From the NCBI GenBank assembly GCA_002412765.1, contig DHVR01000045.1, forward strand, positions 23,848-87,847: a stretch of DNA of 64,000 bases, written 5' to 3'. The stretch comes from Leptolinea sp. UBA5203 (lineage in GTDB: Bacteria; Chloroflexota; Anaerolineae; Anaerolineales; Anaerolineaceae). Made by a program: the position numbers and the translations under genes. Under the pieces are notes generated by a model. It was not told the origin of the DNA. It searched no databases and worked only from the letters and a program-made list of their open reading frames with translations. This document shows, piece by piece, positions 33,824-43,879 of the stretch (position 1 is its first letter; every line of letters begins with the position of its first letter).

Positions 33824-35170
33824 ATGAAAAAATTCTCCATCCTAACCATTGGATATATTCTTTCCATAATTCTAACCCTAGGAGCTGTTTCTTTCCAGCC
33901 GATAACCGGCCAAACGGAGACCACGCCATTAGCCATTCAGCTTACCTCCTCCGGACCTATTACTCCCATTCTGTCTGAATATTTAGCCCGAGGCATTGAT
34001 GCAGCTAAAGCCAATGGTGCAAACGTGATTGTTCTTGAATTGGACACTCCCGGCGGGGGCATTGATTTGATGAGCAAAATTGTTCAGCAGATACGTACCA
34101 GTGAAATTCCCATCATTGTGTATGTATCCCCGCAAAACGCAATGGCCGGCAGCGCCGGTACGCTGATCACTCTGGCAGGGCACCTTTCGGCCATGGCACC
34201 GGAAACAACCATTGGAGCCGCAAGTCCGGTGGGTTCTCAGGGAGAGGATATCGGTGCAACCCTGGAGAGTAAGATCAAGGAGGCACTGCGGGCTCAGGTG
34301 CGTGCCATTGCAAGCAGCCGCTCCCCCGAAGCCATCGCCTTGGCAGAAGATACCATTGAAAATGCCACCGCCGTTACTGTTGAGGAAGCGCTGGCCATAG
34401 GACTGGTGGATTACAAAGCCGTGGATATAGTTGATTTATTGAAACAAGTGGACGGCCGAACGGTGTTGGTCAATGATAAGCCTGTCACATTGGATACACA
34501 TCAAGCCCGCGTTCAAGTTATGGAAAACACTTTGATCGAGGAACTCTTACTGCTGTTAGTGAACCCCAATTTGGTATTTATTTTACTGGCATTGGGTGTT
34601 CAGGCAATCTTGATTGAGATCTCCTCGCCGGGCGGTTGGGTGGCTGGATTTGTAGGGGTCATTTGCCTGTCTCTGGCAACCTACGGATTGGGTATTTTGC
34701 CCGTCAATTGGTTCGGCGCCTTATTTCTTCTCCTGGCCTTCGTTTTGTTCATTTTGGACATAAAAGCCCCCACCCACGGGGCTCTAACGACTGCCGGGAC
34801 GATTAGTTTTATTTCCGGCGCATTAATCTTGTTCAACACCACCCGTTGGCCAGGATTTCCCCAGGTCAACGTCTTCTTGGTCGTGGGGATGGGGTTGGCA
34901 TTTGCAGCATTCTTTCTCTTCCTTCTTTCTTTTGCATTACGTGCCCAAAAAAGCCCCCTATTATTTGGCCCGGAATCCTTACCCGGAAAAAGCGGTTGGG
35001 CAGAAACGGATATTCTGAAAGCAGGCATGGTACGTATTGACGGCGAATTATGGCAGGCCAAACGAGCGGCTGATTCGGCAATCATCCAGTCAGGCGATGA
35101 AGTATTGGTTCAGACAAGGGATGGATTACATTTGGTGGTTGGTAAAAAAAACCAGGGTTCACAACAGTAG
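33824..35170 (+). CDS. NfeD-family membrane serine protease (ClpP-like N-terminal domain)
   Basis: The 448-residue protein has a signal peptide, then a ClpP-like domain (residues about 35-215) with VIVLELDTPGGGIDLMSKIV and the serine motif NAMAGSAGTLITLAG. The lysine partner is probably in ATLESKIKEAL. Four or five membrane helices (about 240-370) and a C-terminal OB-like domain (about 385-445) follow. NfeD proteins of this long form act with stomatin-like proteins, a gene for which is not in this window. TATAAT with a weak -35 box (TGCCAA, 17 bp) lies about 50 bp upstream. GAGGAATAAACG gives the ribosome site. Confidence 0.92.
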   Translation: MKKFSILTIGYILSIILTLGAVSFQPITGQTETTPLAIQLTSSGPITPILSEYLARGIDAAKANGANVIVLELDTPGGGIDLMSKIVQQIRTSEIPIIVYVSPQNAMAGSAGTLITLAGHLSAMAPETTIGAASPVGSQGEDIGATLESKIKEALRAQVRAIASSRSPEAIALAEDTIENATAVTVEEALAIGLVDYKAVDIVDLLKQVDGRTVLVNDKPVTLDTHQARVQVMENTLIEELLLLLVNPNLVFILLALGVQAILIEISSPGGWVAGFVGVICLSLATYGLGILPVNWFGALFLLLAFVLFILDIKAPTHGALTTAGTISFISGALILFNTTRWPGFPQVNVFLVVGMGLAFAAFFLFLLSFALRAQKSPLLFGPESLPGKSGWAETDILKAGMVRIDGELWQAKRAADSAIIQSGDEVLVQTRDGLHLVVGKKNQGSQQ

Positions 35171-35303
35171 AGGCAAACGCCTGTATCGAGTCAATCGAGA
35201 TGGCCATTCGCCCCCTGCACATCAATTTTAGAAATATATACCAAATCATTCAAGTTTTTCGATTTACTTGCAATCCTTCATCTAGCACATAAACCAGTAA
35301 ATA

Positions 35304-35360
35304 TAGGGGTAGGTTTTATAAGCCGAGTTCATCATACTTGCTTTCAAAAACCTACCCCTA
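35304..35360. repeat. Palindromic intergenic repeat (TAGGGGTAGGTTTT family)
   Basis: TAGGGGTAGGTTTT (35304-35317) is the exact complement of AAAACCTACCCCTA (35347-35360). The terminal 11 bp and the overall size match the element at 17311-17363. It lies between convergent genes and may also terminate transcription. Confidence 0.85.
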
Positions 35361-35394
35361 CAGGCATTAACGGAAAACTATGTTTGTTTTGGTT

Positions 35395-35952
35395 CTATTT
35401 GATGGATTTCCAGAATCCACGCCGAATCGGACGAACCTCTTCAGCCGTGATAAAAGCCGTATCATCCACTTCTTTAACCAGGTTCTCAATCAAGGCTAAT
35501 TGTTTTCGCAGCACATCGCAATTTAAAACCGCCACCATGCCGTCCTTGCCGCGGGCAGCAATTTCTGTCACTGCAAAGCCGCTCGTTCTCAGCGATTCAG
35601 CCAATAAGCTCCCTAATTTGGTGGAGATGATGGTAAGTTTCAGATGCCCCAGCGCTAATTTATCTTCCAACCACATGCCCAATACGTTCCCAGTTGCATA
35701 ACCGGACGAGTACATTAAAATGATGATTGGATTTTTTAGATCAGAAAGAACTGAACTGATGACCACGATGTAGTTCAAAGAGACCAAAAAAGCGCAAATC
35801 CAGGCTAAGGTTCGTTTTCCACGCATCATAAATAGAATTCGAACGGTGTCAATCGCGTTGTTCGCCACTCGCAGAAAAAATATACCAAACCCTATGAGCC
35901 AGGCATCCCAGCTTAATAAAACCGACCAATCAATATGAAGAAAATTTTCCAT
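35395..35952 (-). CDS. UPF0316 (DUF5698/DUF2179) membrane protein
   Basis: The 185-residue protein has three membrane helices (residues about 17-38, 48-68 and 75-95), with RVANNAIDTVRILFMMRGKR in the first loop. A cytoplasmic DUF2179 domain (about 105-180, with LTIISTKLGSLLAESLR and GKDGMVAVLNCDVLRKQL) follows. The function of this family is not known. It begins 13 bp after the glucan phosphorylase stop, so the two form an operon. Confidence 0.9.
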   Translation of the reverse strand: MENFLHIDWSVLLSWDAWLIGFGIFFLRVANNAIDTVRILFMMRGKRTLAWICAFLVSLNYIVVISSVLSDLKNPIIILMYSSGYATGNVLGMWLEDKLALGHLKLTIISTKLGSLLAESLRTSGFAVTEIAARGKDGMVAVLNCDVLRKQLALIENLVKEVDDTAFITAEEVRPIRRGFWKSIK

Positions 35953-35965
35953 GAAAGGATTTCCT

Positions 35966-38110
35966 TTATTCGCCTGCCGGTTTATATAAATCTTGAATAT
36001 ATTCGCGCAGCATTCTGCGCATACTGAATTGAGGCGCCAGGGTGCGAATACAATATTTCATTTTGGCTACCCATTCTACAGGTACATTCTCTGCATTGCG
36101 GCTGCCGTAGTACAAGGGAATAATCTCGGTCTCCAAAATACGATATAAAGAATTTGCATCATGATGATTCTGCTGGGAGGGTTCTTGTAAATCGGTTTCG
36201 TCCCCAACGACCCAGCCATTTTTACCGTCATAGGCCTCATGCCACCAGCCGTCCAGCACGGAGAAATTCAAGACACCATTCAAAGCAGCCTTCATACCGG
36301 AAGTTCCTGAGGCTTCATTGGGACGTAGCGGCGTATTCAACCAGACATCCACACCCTGCACCATATAACGCGCAATTTTGATGTCATAATCTTCCAGGAA
36401 AATCAAGCGTCCACCTGTTCGTGGATCTTTGATCATGCGGTACAGATTTTGAATTAATAATTTTCCGGGTTCATCCGCCGGGTGCGCTTTGCCAGCGAAA
36501 ACAAATTGAACCGGTCTTTCTGTAGAATTAATAATCGCCAGCAAGCGGTCCAGATCATCCAAGATTAAATTGGCCCTCTTGTAAGTGGCAAAGCGGCGGG
36601 CGAAGCCAATCGTCAGCACATTGGATTCCATCAATACCCCGCTGGCCACCACCTGTGAGGGTTGAATTTTTCCACTGAGCCATTTTTTACGAGCCCGTTG
36701 GTTGGCAAAATGCACCAGGCGGCGTTTCAAAAACTGGCGTACTGCCCATAATTCTCCATCCGGAATCGCTTCAATTTTCGCCCAGGTTTCGGGCAGGTCC
36801 ACATTTTCCAGCCAATCCTCACCCAGATAGCGGTTATATAAATTCTTGTATTTGGCGGATAGCCAGGTGCCGGTGTGTACGCCGTTGGTCACATGCCCAA
36901 TCGGGACATGATCTTCACTCAGTTCCGGCCAGAGACCATTCCACATTTTACGAGAAACCTGGCCATGTAATTTAGAAACTGCATTGCGTTGATTGGATAA
37001 ATCTAAAGCCAACACCGGCATACTGAAAGTATCCCCCCAGGACTGTGTATTATGGGCCATTTGAATAAACTCATCTCTGGATAAATTCAATTGCGGCCAA
37101 ACTCTGGAGAAATACTTGTCAATCAACCATAAGGGAAATTCATCATTCCCGGCAGGAACAGGTGTGTGCGTGGTAAAGACATTATTTTTCTTTACTTTTT
37201 CCTTGGCCTCTTCCAGGGAAAGACCGGCCTTTACATATTCAAGCAACCGTTCAATGGTTAAGAAAGCAGAATGCCCCTCATTCATGTGCCAGACAGCGGG
37301 TTCGTAACCCAACTTTCGCAGTGCACGCACACCGCCCATACCTAGTAAAATTTCCTGGGATATGCGGATATCGGAATCATTGCTGTACAATTTGGCCGTC
37401 AACTGCCGATCCGCCTCGCCATTTTCAGGTAAATTGGTATCCAATAAATACAGAGGGATTCGGCCAACCGTCATCTGCCAAACTTTCGCTGCCACCAACC
37501 TGCCTGGTAGATCCACTTGAATTTTTAGCGGTTCGCCATCTCCATCAAAAACGGTTAGAAGAGGCAGTTTTTTAAAATCCAATACATAATTGTCCGTTTC
37601 CTGCCAGCCGTCTTCTGTCAACCGTTGGGAGAAATAACCCTGATTGTAAATAAAGCCCACTGCCACCAAAGGCATCCCCATATCACTGGCTTCCTTCAGG
37701 TGATCTCCGGATAGAATACCCAATCCGCCGGCATACACAGGCAGAGATTCGTGTAAGCCAAATTCAAACGAAAAATAAGCAATTTGTTTTTTAAGCATCT
37801 CAGGATAGTGTTTGGCATAATACGGTTTGGTCTCCCCCAGATAAGCATCGAAGGATTCCATCACTTTCTGGTACATGCCCAAATAATTCGTATCATTGGC
37901 TTGAGCAGTCAGATGGGCATAGCTCACTTGCTGTAAAAATGTGATCGGATTGTGATTCACATCATCCCACAAAATCCTGTCCACCTGAGCAAACAAATCC
38001 TGTGCCTGGTGATTCCATACCCACCAGATATTGAACGCAAGTTCTCCTAACCGCTCAAGAGATTTTGGCAAATTGAATTGCGGTCGTTTTTCAACTTGAA
38101 TATTTTTCAT
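35966..38110 (-). CDS. glgP: Alpha-glucan phosphorylase
   Basis: The 714-residue enzyme cleaves alpha-1,4-glucans with phosphate to give glucose 1-phosphate. It is of the shorter, divergent GT35 type. The N-terminal DUF3417 region (LAFNIWWVWNHQAQDLF), YFSFEFGLHESLPVYAGGLG, WHMNEGHSAFL and the PLP lysine loop RPNEASGTSGMKAALNG are present. ATG 38108-38110 follows AAAAAGGATTAATTTA; a longer frame to 38182 lacks a ribosome site and runs over the -10 box. It is transcribed towards a UPF0316 gene. A 14-bp palindrome upstream of its promoter suggests regulation. Confidence 0.95.
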   Translation of the reverse strand: MKNIQVEKRPQFNLPKSLERLGELAFNIWWVWNHQAQDLFAQVDRILWDDVNHNPITFLQQVSYAHLTAQANDTNYLGMYQKVMESFDAYLGETKPYYAKHYPEMLKKQIAYFSFEFGLHESLPVYAGGLGILSGDHLKEASDMGMPLVAVGFIYNQGYFSQRLTEDGWQETDNYVLDFKKLPLLTVFDGDGEPLKIQVDLPGRLVAAKVWQMTVGRIPLYLLDTNLPENGEADRQLTAKLYSNDSDIRISQEILLGMGGVRALRKLGYEPAVWHMNEGHSAFLTIERLLEYVKAGLSLEEAKEKVKKNNVFTTHTPVPAGNDEFPLWLIDKYFSRVWPQLNLSRDEFIQMAHNTQSWGDTFSMPVLALDLSNQRNAVSKLHGQVSRKMWNGLWPELSEDHVPIGHVTNGVHTGTWLSAKYKNLYNRYLGEDWLENVDLPETWAKIEAIPDGELWAVRQFLKRRLVHFANQRARKKWLSGKIQPSQVVASGVLMESNVLTIGFARRFATYKRANLILDDLDRLLAIINSTERPVQFVFAGKAHPADEPGKLLIQNLYRMIKDPRTGGRLIFLEDYDIKIARYMVQGVDVWLNTPLRPNEASGTSGMKAALNGVLNFSVLDGWWHEAYDGKNGWVVGDETDLQEPSQQNHHDANSLYRILETEIIPLYYGSRNAENVPVEWVAKMKYCIRTLAPQFSMRRMLREYIQDLYKPAGE

Positions 38111-38163
38111 TAAATTAATCCTTTTTCTTTCTTGAATAAATTTTGATGAGTTATTGGACTCAT

Positions 38164-38192
38164 ATTGTACAATTATTATCACAGTTTCTGAA
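38164..38192 (-). promoter_or_regulatory. Probable glgP promoter
   Basis: On the minus strand TTCAGA (38187-38192) and TACAAT (38164-38169) are 17 bp apart, with the start codon about 54 bp past the -10 box. Confidence 0.5.
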
Positions 38193-38200
38193 TAATTTTT

Positions 38201-38214
38201 AGGTTAATTAACCT
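38201..38214. promoter_or_regulatory. Perfect 14-bp palindrome upstream of glgP
   Basis: AGGTTAATTAACCT is fully self-complementary and lies eight bases upstream of the glgP -35 box, a usual place for an activator or repressor site. The protein that might bind is unknown. Confidence 0.45.
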
Positions 38215-38333
38215 GGGCAATTGTTAGAAAGCATACCAGACTTTAACATTACCGCGCTATCACGACTTAATCAATCCAATTAATGCAACAACTATGACAA
38301 GTGCACAGGAACGGATCACCCGAATATCACAAA

Positions 38334-40286
38334 TTAATGCTTCGGTTCCAGAATTGTCACACCGGAAATTGGATAAGCACGGGTCTCGGTGTAATATTCC
38401 AGCAACGGAATGGTAATATTTTTCACCCAAGCATTGTTTTCCTCAGAGAAATAGTCCTCAACCTGACTTGTAATCTTTGGAACTTGTTTTTCAATCACAA
38501 TAATTCCAAAGCGGTGATTCTGTAAATCCTGACGAAAAACCTTGAGATAGGGTTCGTTATTTGAGATGGCCATTTCCATCAACGTTAATAACTCATATTC
38601 TGGAACCAGCGGTACATTGATGTCCTCAAACATTAATAATTGGCGTTGGGAAACAAACAACACTTCTTTACCAGCATTGTGCGCGGTTTCTGCAATAGAG
38701 AGAATCGATTGCAGCTCTTCACTGCCAACCAGCACATCAACTTTTCCACCCGAAATATTCTGATAAGATCGGTTTATATCCATATGATACATAGCAGGAA
38801 GGAGGATTAAACTAATCCATATCCAGTTAGGAAGTTTCTTTTTTACATCCGATGGATTGAGTTGATCATCCGGAAGAGATATCAATTTCCCGGCAATCAG
38901 CCAAAGCATAACCAGCCAGGCATCCAAATTATGCAAATTTCCACCACCGCCAATCTTGGTGCTCACCACCAAACCGCCGGCAAACAAAACAAAGTTGATG
39001 CCTAAAATAGGCAAACGCTGCCATATGTGAAACTTGGATCTGGAAAATTTTATCGCAAGGAAAACCAGAATTGGCAGAGTCAGAAACAATATGGGCAAGA
39101 TTATGCCCATTTTACTGGTGGCATTCGGAAATAATCGATACCACAACAGATCGGACGAGAAGCTGGAACCAAAAGATTCAATTTTTTCTTCCCCGGATAA
39201 AACCGCATATCCAATTTGTGCTCCCAAGGCGCTGACCAACCCCACCAGAGCGTAGACACTTGGCCAGGTAAAGTAAGCCAGGAATTTTTGTTTTCCAGGA
39301 AAGGGTGTATCTAACAGATATAGGGTTATGGCGATCATGGCAGGAACTGGGAACCAGTTCACTCGGCTAATGCCTGCCCATATAGAGGCTAAAACCACAA
39401 AGAGGGTGGTTTTCCAGGGTTTATCCTTGTCATAGCCAAGGAAAACAATCCAAACGCATACTAACAAGTGAAAATAAACCGGGCCTTGATACAGAAACAA
39501 AAATGACCAGACAACAAATATCCAGGCTTTGAGTCCCTTCAATGGGACTATCCTGCGCAGATAAATCCCAATAGTGATTAAGGGCATGCTGATCCACAGG
39601 ATTATCTGCCAAATACGGTGAACGATAATGGAATAATCGCCCACAAAAAAGGGGATCGACTGTAGAAGATAACGGCTGGGATGTAAAAATGGCCAGGCCA
39701 AGCGCTGCCCGTACAATTGGGTTGAATTAAACAAAGAAGCGTAATAATAACGGCTGGCCTCTGACCAGGCCATTGTAAAGGGCCAGTCGGAAATGCTCTT
39801 TCGGAAACTGTAAAGCACAAAAAATAAACTGCAAAGGGAGAAAACAAAAGCCATGCGCACAAGAAAATTGATTTTATGTTTCTGCCCAATAGCCAAAGCA
39901 CCGATGATGGCGATGAACCAGAGGATATAGATTCGCAAAAATAGTCCCTCGAAGAATTTTCCAAAGAACGAATATACCAACAAAGTATAAACGCCGCTAA
40001 GCAGGATCAGAATCCCTCCCTGGATAATCGGGGGTAACTGAATGGATTGCAGCTTCTCTAAACCGTTGTTGACTTTTTTATGCGTTGCGGGAAGGCAATA
40101 GAATAGGGTCAGAGTCACCAGCAGAACGATCAGCAGGCTGTCTGCAGCCAACAAGGCTTGCCACTTGAGGGAGGCCTGAATGAAATTTCGTTCAACCATC
40201 ATATTAAATAAATCGATCCATCCTGCGATGGAGATGATGACCGTGACCAGAAGAAAAGAAAGGGTTTGTGATTTTTGTTTATTCAT
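38334..40286 (-). CDS. Multi-pass membrane protein of the polysaccharide locus (GT-C-like)
   Basis: This 650-residue protein has about 12-13 membrane helices through residue 515 and a soluble C-terminal part of about 130 residues. The pattern fits membrane glycosyltransferases or polymerases of the GT-C fold, but no conserved acidic motif was identified. I start at ATG 40284-40286, 22 bp after the upstream stop; a longer frame begins inside the previous gene. It is the last gene of the polysaccharide run. Confidence 0.8.
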   Translation of the reverse strand: MNKQKSQTLSFLLVTVIISIAGWIDLFNMMVERNFIQASLKWQALLAADSLLIVLLVTLTLFYCLPATHKKVNNGLEKLQSIQLPPIIQGGILILLSGVYTLLVYSFFGKFFEGLFLRIYILWFIAIIGALAIGQKHKINFLVRMAFVFSLCSLFFVLYSFRKSISDWPFTMAWSEASRYYYASLFNSTQLYGQRLAWPFLHPSRYLLQSIPFFVGDYSIIVHRIWQIILWISMPLITIGIYLRRIVPLKGLKAWIFVVWSFLFLYQGPVYFHLLVCVWIVFLGYDKDKPWKTTLFVVLASIWAGISRVNWFPVPAMIAITLYLLDTPFPGKQKFLAYFTWPSVYALVGLVSALGAQIGYAVLSGEEKIESFGSSFSSDLLWYRLFPNATSKMGIILPILFLTLPILVFLAIKFSRSKFHIWQRLPILGINFVLFAGGLVVSTKIGGGGNLHNLDAWLVMLWLIAGKLISLPDDQLNPSDVKKKLPNWIWISLILLPAMYHMDINRSYQNISGGKVDVLVGSEELQSILSIAETAHNAGKEVLFVSQRQLLMFEDINVPLVPEYELLTLMEMAISNNEPYLKVFRQDLQNHRFGIIVIEKQVPKITSQVEDYFSEENNAWVKNITIPLLEYYTETRAYPISGVTILEPKH

Positions 40287-40308
40287 GGTGTTCTCTAAAG
40301 GATAGATT

Positions 40309-41268
40309 TTATCGCCGGGTAAAAGCATGATCCGGAATGACTTTTGGTAAAAAGAAAGAACCTGGCAGACTGGCAGCCATGGTAAATGATCGAAGCAACA
40401 GTGCCATAATCACCGCATGGGAGGTGGAGACCTGGGCAACCGTGACAAACAAAAGAGTCATGGAAATTTCCTGCAAACCATATCCATTGATCGAGATAGG
40501 AATCAGGGTGATAAAATAACCGACGCTATATAAACCGCAGATCATCAAAAACGGAACATGCTCCCCCATGGCGTTAAAAATCAGGCTAATCACACCAAAC
40601 AAGAGCAGCATATGAATAAAGGTCATAGTCAGTGGCATGACCAAAGAAATGGGATGACTTACCCAATCACGAATCTGTAACAGCAATTGTTTGAAGGCCT
40701 TAATCATGTTTTTGCATAACGCTGTCAATTTCGCAGGCAGAACAAATGCCAGCAAATTCGTTGAATTGATTCTGGTCTGATTAAATTTCCCTTCCATAAG
40801 CATGGGAATAACATTAACCAATCCAAGAGGAAGCACTACAGCCATACCGAACATGCCCACCAAACGATCCATGATCAATGAGCCGGCGCATTTTACTTTT
40901 TGATCATCCAGTTGAATGCCGCCCAGATAACGCACCACATCCCCGCCAATAGTGGAAGGCAGGAAATTGGAGGCATAAAACCCTGCAAAAGTTAATTCCA
41001 CCGCATTGCGAACGGTAATCTTGATCTTATTGGAACGGCATAAAAAGTACCAGCGAAAAGAAACGATAAATCGGGAAATCATAATCATGCCGAAAGCAAC
41101 CACGAGGGTAATCCAATCAATTTCTTTTAAAGAAGAAAGCAGGTCCTGCCAACCAAATCGAGTCATCAACCAGACAAACAGCAGTGCAGAAATGATTGAA
41201 CCTGCCAATCGTATCCAGGATGTATTCGACTTTTGCTCAATGGCATCAGATTCAGGATTTTGAGCCAT
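40309..41268 (-). CDS. Lysylphosphatidylglycerol synthetase/UPF0104-type flippase family membrane protein
   Basis: The 319-residue protein has seven or eight membrane helices and the family segments RFIVSFRWYFLCRSN and FYASNFLPSTIGGDVVRYL, which is diagnostic. Relatives (AglD, YbhN and the MprF membrane domain) are linked to lipid-linked sugar or lipid transfer. The start ATG 41266-41268 overlaps the end of the GT2 gene by 17 bp; earlier Met codons exist at 41313 and 41340. Together with the GT2 gene it may supply a polyprenyl-phosphate sugar donor. Confidence 0.88.
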   Translation of the reverse strand: MAQNPESDAIEQKSNTSWIRLAGSIISALLFVWLMTRFGWQDLLSSLKEIDWITLVVAFGMIMISRFIVSFRWYFLCRSNKIKITVRNAVELTFAGFYASNFLPSTIGGDVVRYLGGIQLDDQKVKCAGSLIMDRLVGMFGMAVVLPLGLVNVIPMLMEGKFNQTRINSTNLLAFVLPAKLTALCKNMIKAFKQLLLQIRDWVSHPISLVMPLTMTFIHMLLLFGVISLIFNAMGEHVPFLMICGLYSVGYFITLIPISINGYGLQEISMTLLFVTVAQVSTSHAVIMALLLRSFTMAASLPGSFFLPKVIPDHAFTRR

Positions 41269-42202
41269 TGATGATTTCCCGAACCGTATAGGTGGTTTTA
41301 TTTTGTGACTCATGATAAGTTCTAACCAGTAATTCGGCAATTAATCCCATCAAAATGGATTGAAATCCCAGGATGAAGATCATGGTCGCCATCTGGAAAA
41401 TCGGTGAGCCTAGAACACTGATGTCAAAAAATACGCGTCGGATGAAGAGATAAAGAAGAGCCGCGATACTGATACCCATCATACCAATTCCGGTTCCCCC
41501 AAACAGGTAAATGGGTTTGTTGCTGTATTCACTAAGGAATTTAACGGTGAATAAATCCAATAAAACCTTCAGCGTTCGTTCCAGGCCATAATTGGCTTTT
41601 CCAAACTTACGGGCATGATGATTCACTTTCACTTCAAGAATCCGGGCACCTACAGTGTTGGCATAGACCGGAATAAAGCGATGCATTTCGCCATACAACC
41701 GAAAACCGGTCAATACTTCACGCCGGTAGGCTTTTAAGGTGCAGCCGTAATCGTGCAGGTGCACGCCGGTCACTCTGGAGATCAATCCGTTTGCCATTTT
41801 AGAGGGCAGACGTCGGAATAAATTATCCTGCCTTTTAATGCGCCACCCGCTGACCACGTCATAGCCTTCCTCAATCCTGGCGACCAGCATGGGAATGTCG
41901 ATAGGATCATTCTGCAAATCCGCATCCATCAAGACGATGACATCTCCGTCTGCATGATCAATTCCTGCTGCAATGGCTGCGGTTTGGCCAAAATTTCGCC
42001 GCAAGGCAATCACTTGATAGTGAGCAGGATCGACTTTTGCTATTTCACCCATCAATGCCCAACTTTTATCCCGGCTGCCGTCATCCACCAGGATAGCCTG
42101 CCAGGTGAAAGTACTGTCTTTCAAGGCGTCGTCCACTGCTTTTTTTAAAAACGGCAGCGTTTCTTCTTCATTATAGACAGGGATGACAATTGATACGTGC
42201 AT
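41252..42202 (-). CDS. Glycosyltransferase family 2, polyprenyl-phosphate sugar synthase type (DPM1/GtrB-like)
   Basis: The 316-residue protein starts with SIVIPVYNEEETLPFL and has the metal motif DADLQNDP and the RRNFGQTAAIAAGIDHA loop. Two C-terminal membrane helices (residues about 225-250 and 260-290) follow. This is the layout of GtrB/DPM-type enzymes that make undecaprenyl-phosphate sugars for GT-C enzymes. ATG 42200-42202 follows CGGAGAGCCCC; a TTG further upstream is less likely. A GT-C-like gene precedes it and a flippase-like gene follows. Confidence 0.9.
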   Translation of the reverse strand: MHVSIVIPVYNEEETLPFLKKAVDDALKDSTFTWQAILVDDGSRDKSWALMGEIAKVDPAHYQVIALRRNFGQTAAIAAGIDHADGDVIVLMDADLQNDPIDIPMLVARIEEGYDVVSGWRIKRQDNLFRRLPSKMANGLISRVTGVHLHDYGCTLKAYRREVLTGFRLYGEMHRFIPVYANTVGARILEVKVNHHARKFGKANYGLERTLKVLLDLFTVKFLSEYSNKPIYLFGGTGIGMMGISIAALLYLFIRRVFFDISVLGSPIFQMATMIFILGFQSILMGLIAELLVRTYHESQNKTTYTVREIINGSKS

Positions 42203-42312
42203 GGGGCTCTCCGAATCTTCTACATTAGTCAAGATAGAAGATATATCCAGAATGAAATATAGTATGCATTATAACATCAGTCAGAATCACAGGCCGTCAG
42301 CCGGTAACGGTT

Positions 42313-43842
42313 TTATTTTGAGCGAGACGGTATTTTTTTATAATGAAGTAGAACACCCTGTCCTACAATCAGAATGGACAACAATACGAAACTTCCCAGG
42401 TATATCTTCAAATCCAGGGGGGCGAACCATTGGGTGTATCGTCCAACGTACCAATGAGAGATTAATAGCACAAACGACCAAATGAGGATCACCCACCGCA
42501 GCAGCCATCCATTTTTTACCGACCGTGCTGTTTCCCACGCCCAGGAAATAAACAAACTGATCCACGGCATAAAAATCAAGCGATAGCGTGGATTGTCCCA
42601 TAAATCACCGCCAGCCCGTGCCGAGGAGAGCAAAAGCCAGACGGCCAGGAACATGGCTGTCCACAGCAGCAGCCAGCGTTTTTGGGTATTCTTTTCCAAC
42701 CCGATGGAGAAAAAACCAAAGACAATTAAAGGCAGGATGAAATACCACCCAGCAGCCCGTAAAATGGCAATGGTTTTCCAAATAACAATGGAAGGATCCG
42801 CAATGGCGGCTGGCAGCAGCGGCTGAACCAGGCCGTAGCCTGTCAGGAAAGGTAATTGCCAGCGAGGACCGAGTTCAGAGACAATCTTTTGCACCCATCC
42901 GGAATTTTGCACACTCACCGCCAGTTCCCAGGCTGCGGAACTCTTCAGCCAGCCCCAGCTAAACACAGCCATCAGGAGACTGCCGCCAAGTAACACCCCA
43001 AGAAAAATGAACTGGGTTTTCTTTTGTTGCGGAGGGAAATGAACCAAAACAAACCAGACCAGTAAAAAGGCCAGAATAAACAGGGTAACCTTTGCAGAAA
43101 TCAGCAGCATAAAAGCAGCAGAGCCTGCAAAAATTAAAGTGGATTTTATACGATGCTCCCGCCAGGTTTGTACCGCCCAAAAGGCTATTGCGGAAAAAGC
43201 CAAAATATACGGCTCCCGCATTTGGGAACTGCTGAAGAGAATACTATCCGGATAGAAGGTGTATACCAGCACTGTCAGGGTGGCAATTTGTTCCGACCAG
43301 GTATGCCGCACCGCTTTCCATAAGAATGGAACAGCCAGGGCAGCAAAAAAGGCACTTAGGATGATTAAAAGTGCCGCACGATGTAAATCCGGGCTTAGGC
43401 TTCGATAGACAATGGCCCCAATCAGCAGCAAACCGCCGTATTGATCCGTATCAAATCCAACCTGATATACGTCCCACAGTGATTCACGTGAGAGGTTATT
43501 TCCCCAGGATTCTTGATCCCGTTCATACGCATCCCGAAATAAATAGCCGGAATTTTGTTGAGGAGTGTCATAGCCGTACTGCGGCAGCCAGGAGGTCAAC
43601 CCAAGCCCCAGGAACAGGCGTAAAAGAAAGGCCGTAGCCATGATCCAGCCTGCAATTTTGTAGCGGTCTGTCACCCGCCAGGCCATGAACAAAAAGAAAA
43701 CGCTCAGGAAAACAAGGATAAAGGCTCCAGGTAATCCCTGCCAAAAATGGGTGGGGCCGTATAACCCAGCCGCCAAAGTACCAAGGATCAGTCCGGAGAA
43801 TAAACAAATTAACAATGGAATATAGGAAAATTTATTTTTCAA
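42313..43842 (-). CDS. Membrane glycosyltransferase-like protein (GT39/ArnT-like)
   Basis: The 509-residue protein has about 12 membrane helices. A hydrophilic first loop (residues about 85-135, with QYGYDTPQQ and GFDTDQYGG) carries acidic residues, as expected for GT-C enzymes. Later helices carry FYPDSILFSSSQMREPYILAF, split as FYPDSILFSSSQ and MREPYILAF. This motif occurs in PMT-like proteins. It probably transfers a sugar from a polyprenyl carrier outside the cell. A polymerase role cannot be ruled out. Confidence 0.8.
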   Translation of the reverse strand: MKNKFSYIPLLICLFSGLILGTLAAGLYGPTHFWQGLPGAFILVFLSVFFLFMAWRVTDRYKIAGWIMATAFLLRLFLGLGLTSWLPQYGYDTPQQNSGYLFRDAYERDQESWGNNLSRESLWDVYQVGFDTDQYGGLLLIGAIVYRSLSPDLHRAALLIILSAFFAALAVPFLWKAVRHTWSEQIATLTVLVYTFYPDSILFSSSQMREPYILAFSAIAFWAVQTWREHRIKSTLIFAGSAAFMLLISAKVTLFILAFLLVWFVLVHFPPQQKKTQFIFLGVLLGGSLLMAVFSWGWLKSSAAWELAVSVQNSGWVQKIVSELGPRWQLPFLTGYGLVQPLLPAAIADPSIVIWKTIAILRAAGWYFILPLIVFGFFSIGLEKNTQKRWLLLWTAMFLAVWLLLSSARAGGDLWDNPRYRLIFMPWISLFISWAWETARSVKNGWLLRWVILIWSFVLLISHWYVGRYTQWFAPLDLKIYLGSFVLLSILIVGQGVLLHYKKIPSRSK

Positions 43843-43879
43843 GAGAGTCTCCTAATCCGGTACAAAAGTGCCATTAGAA

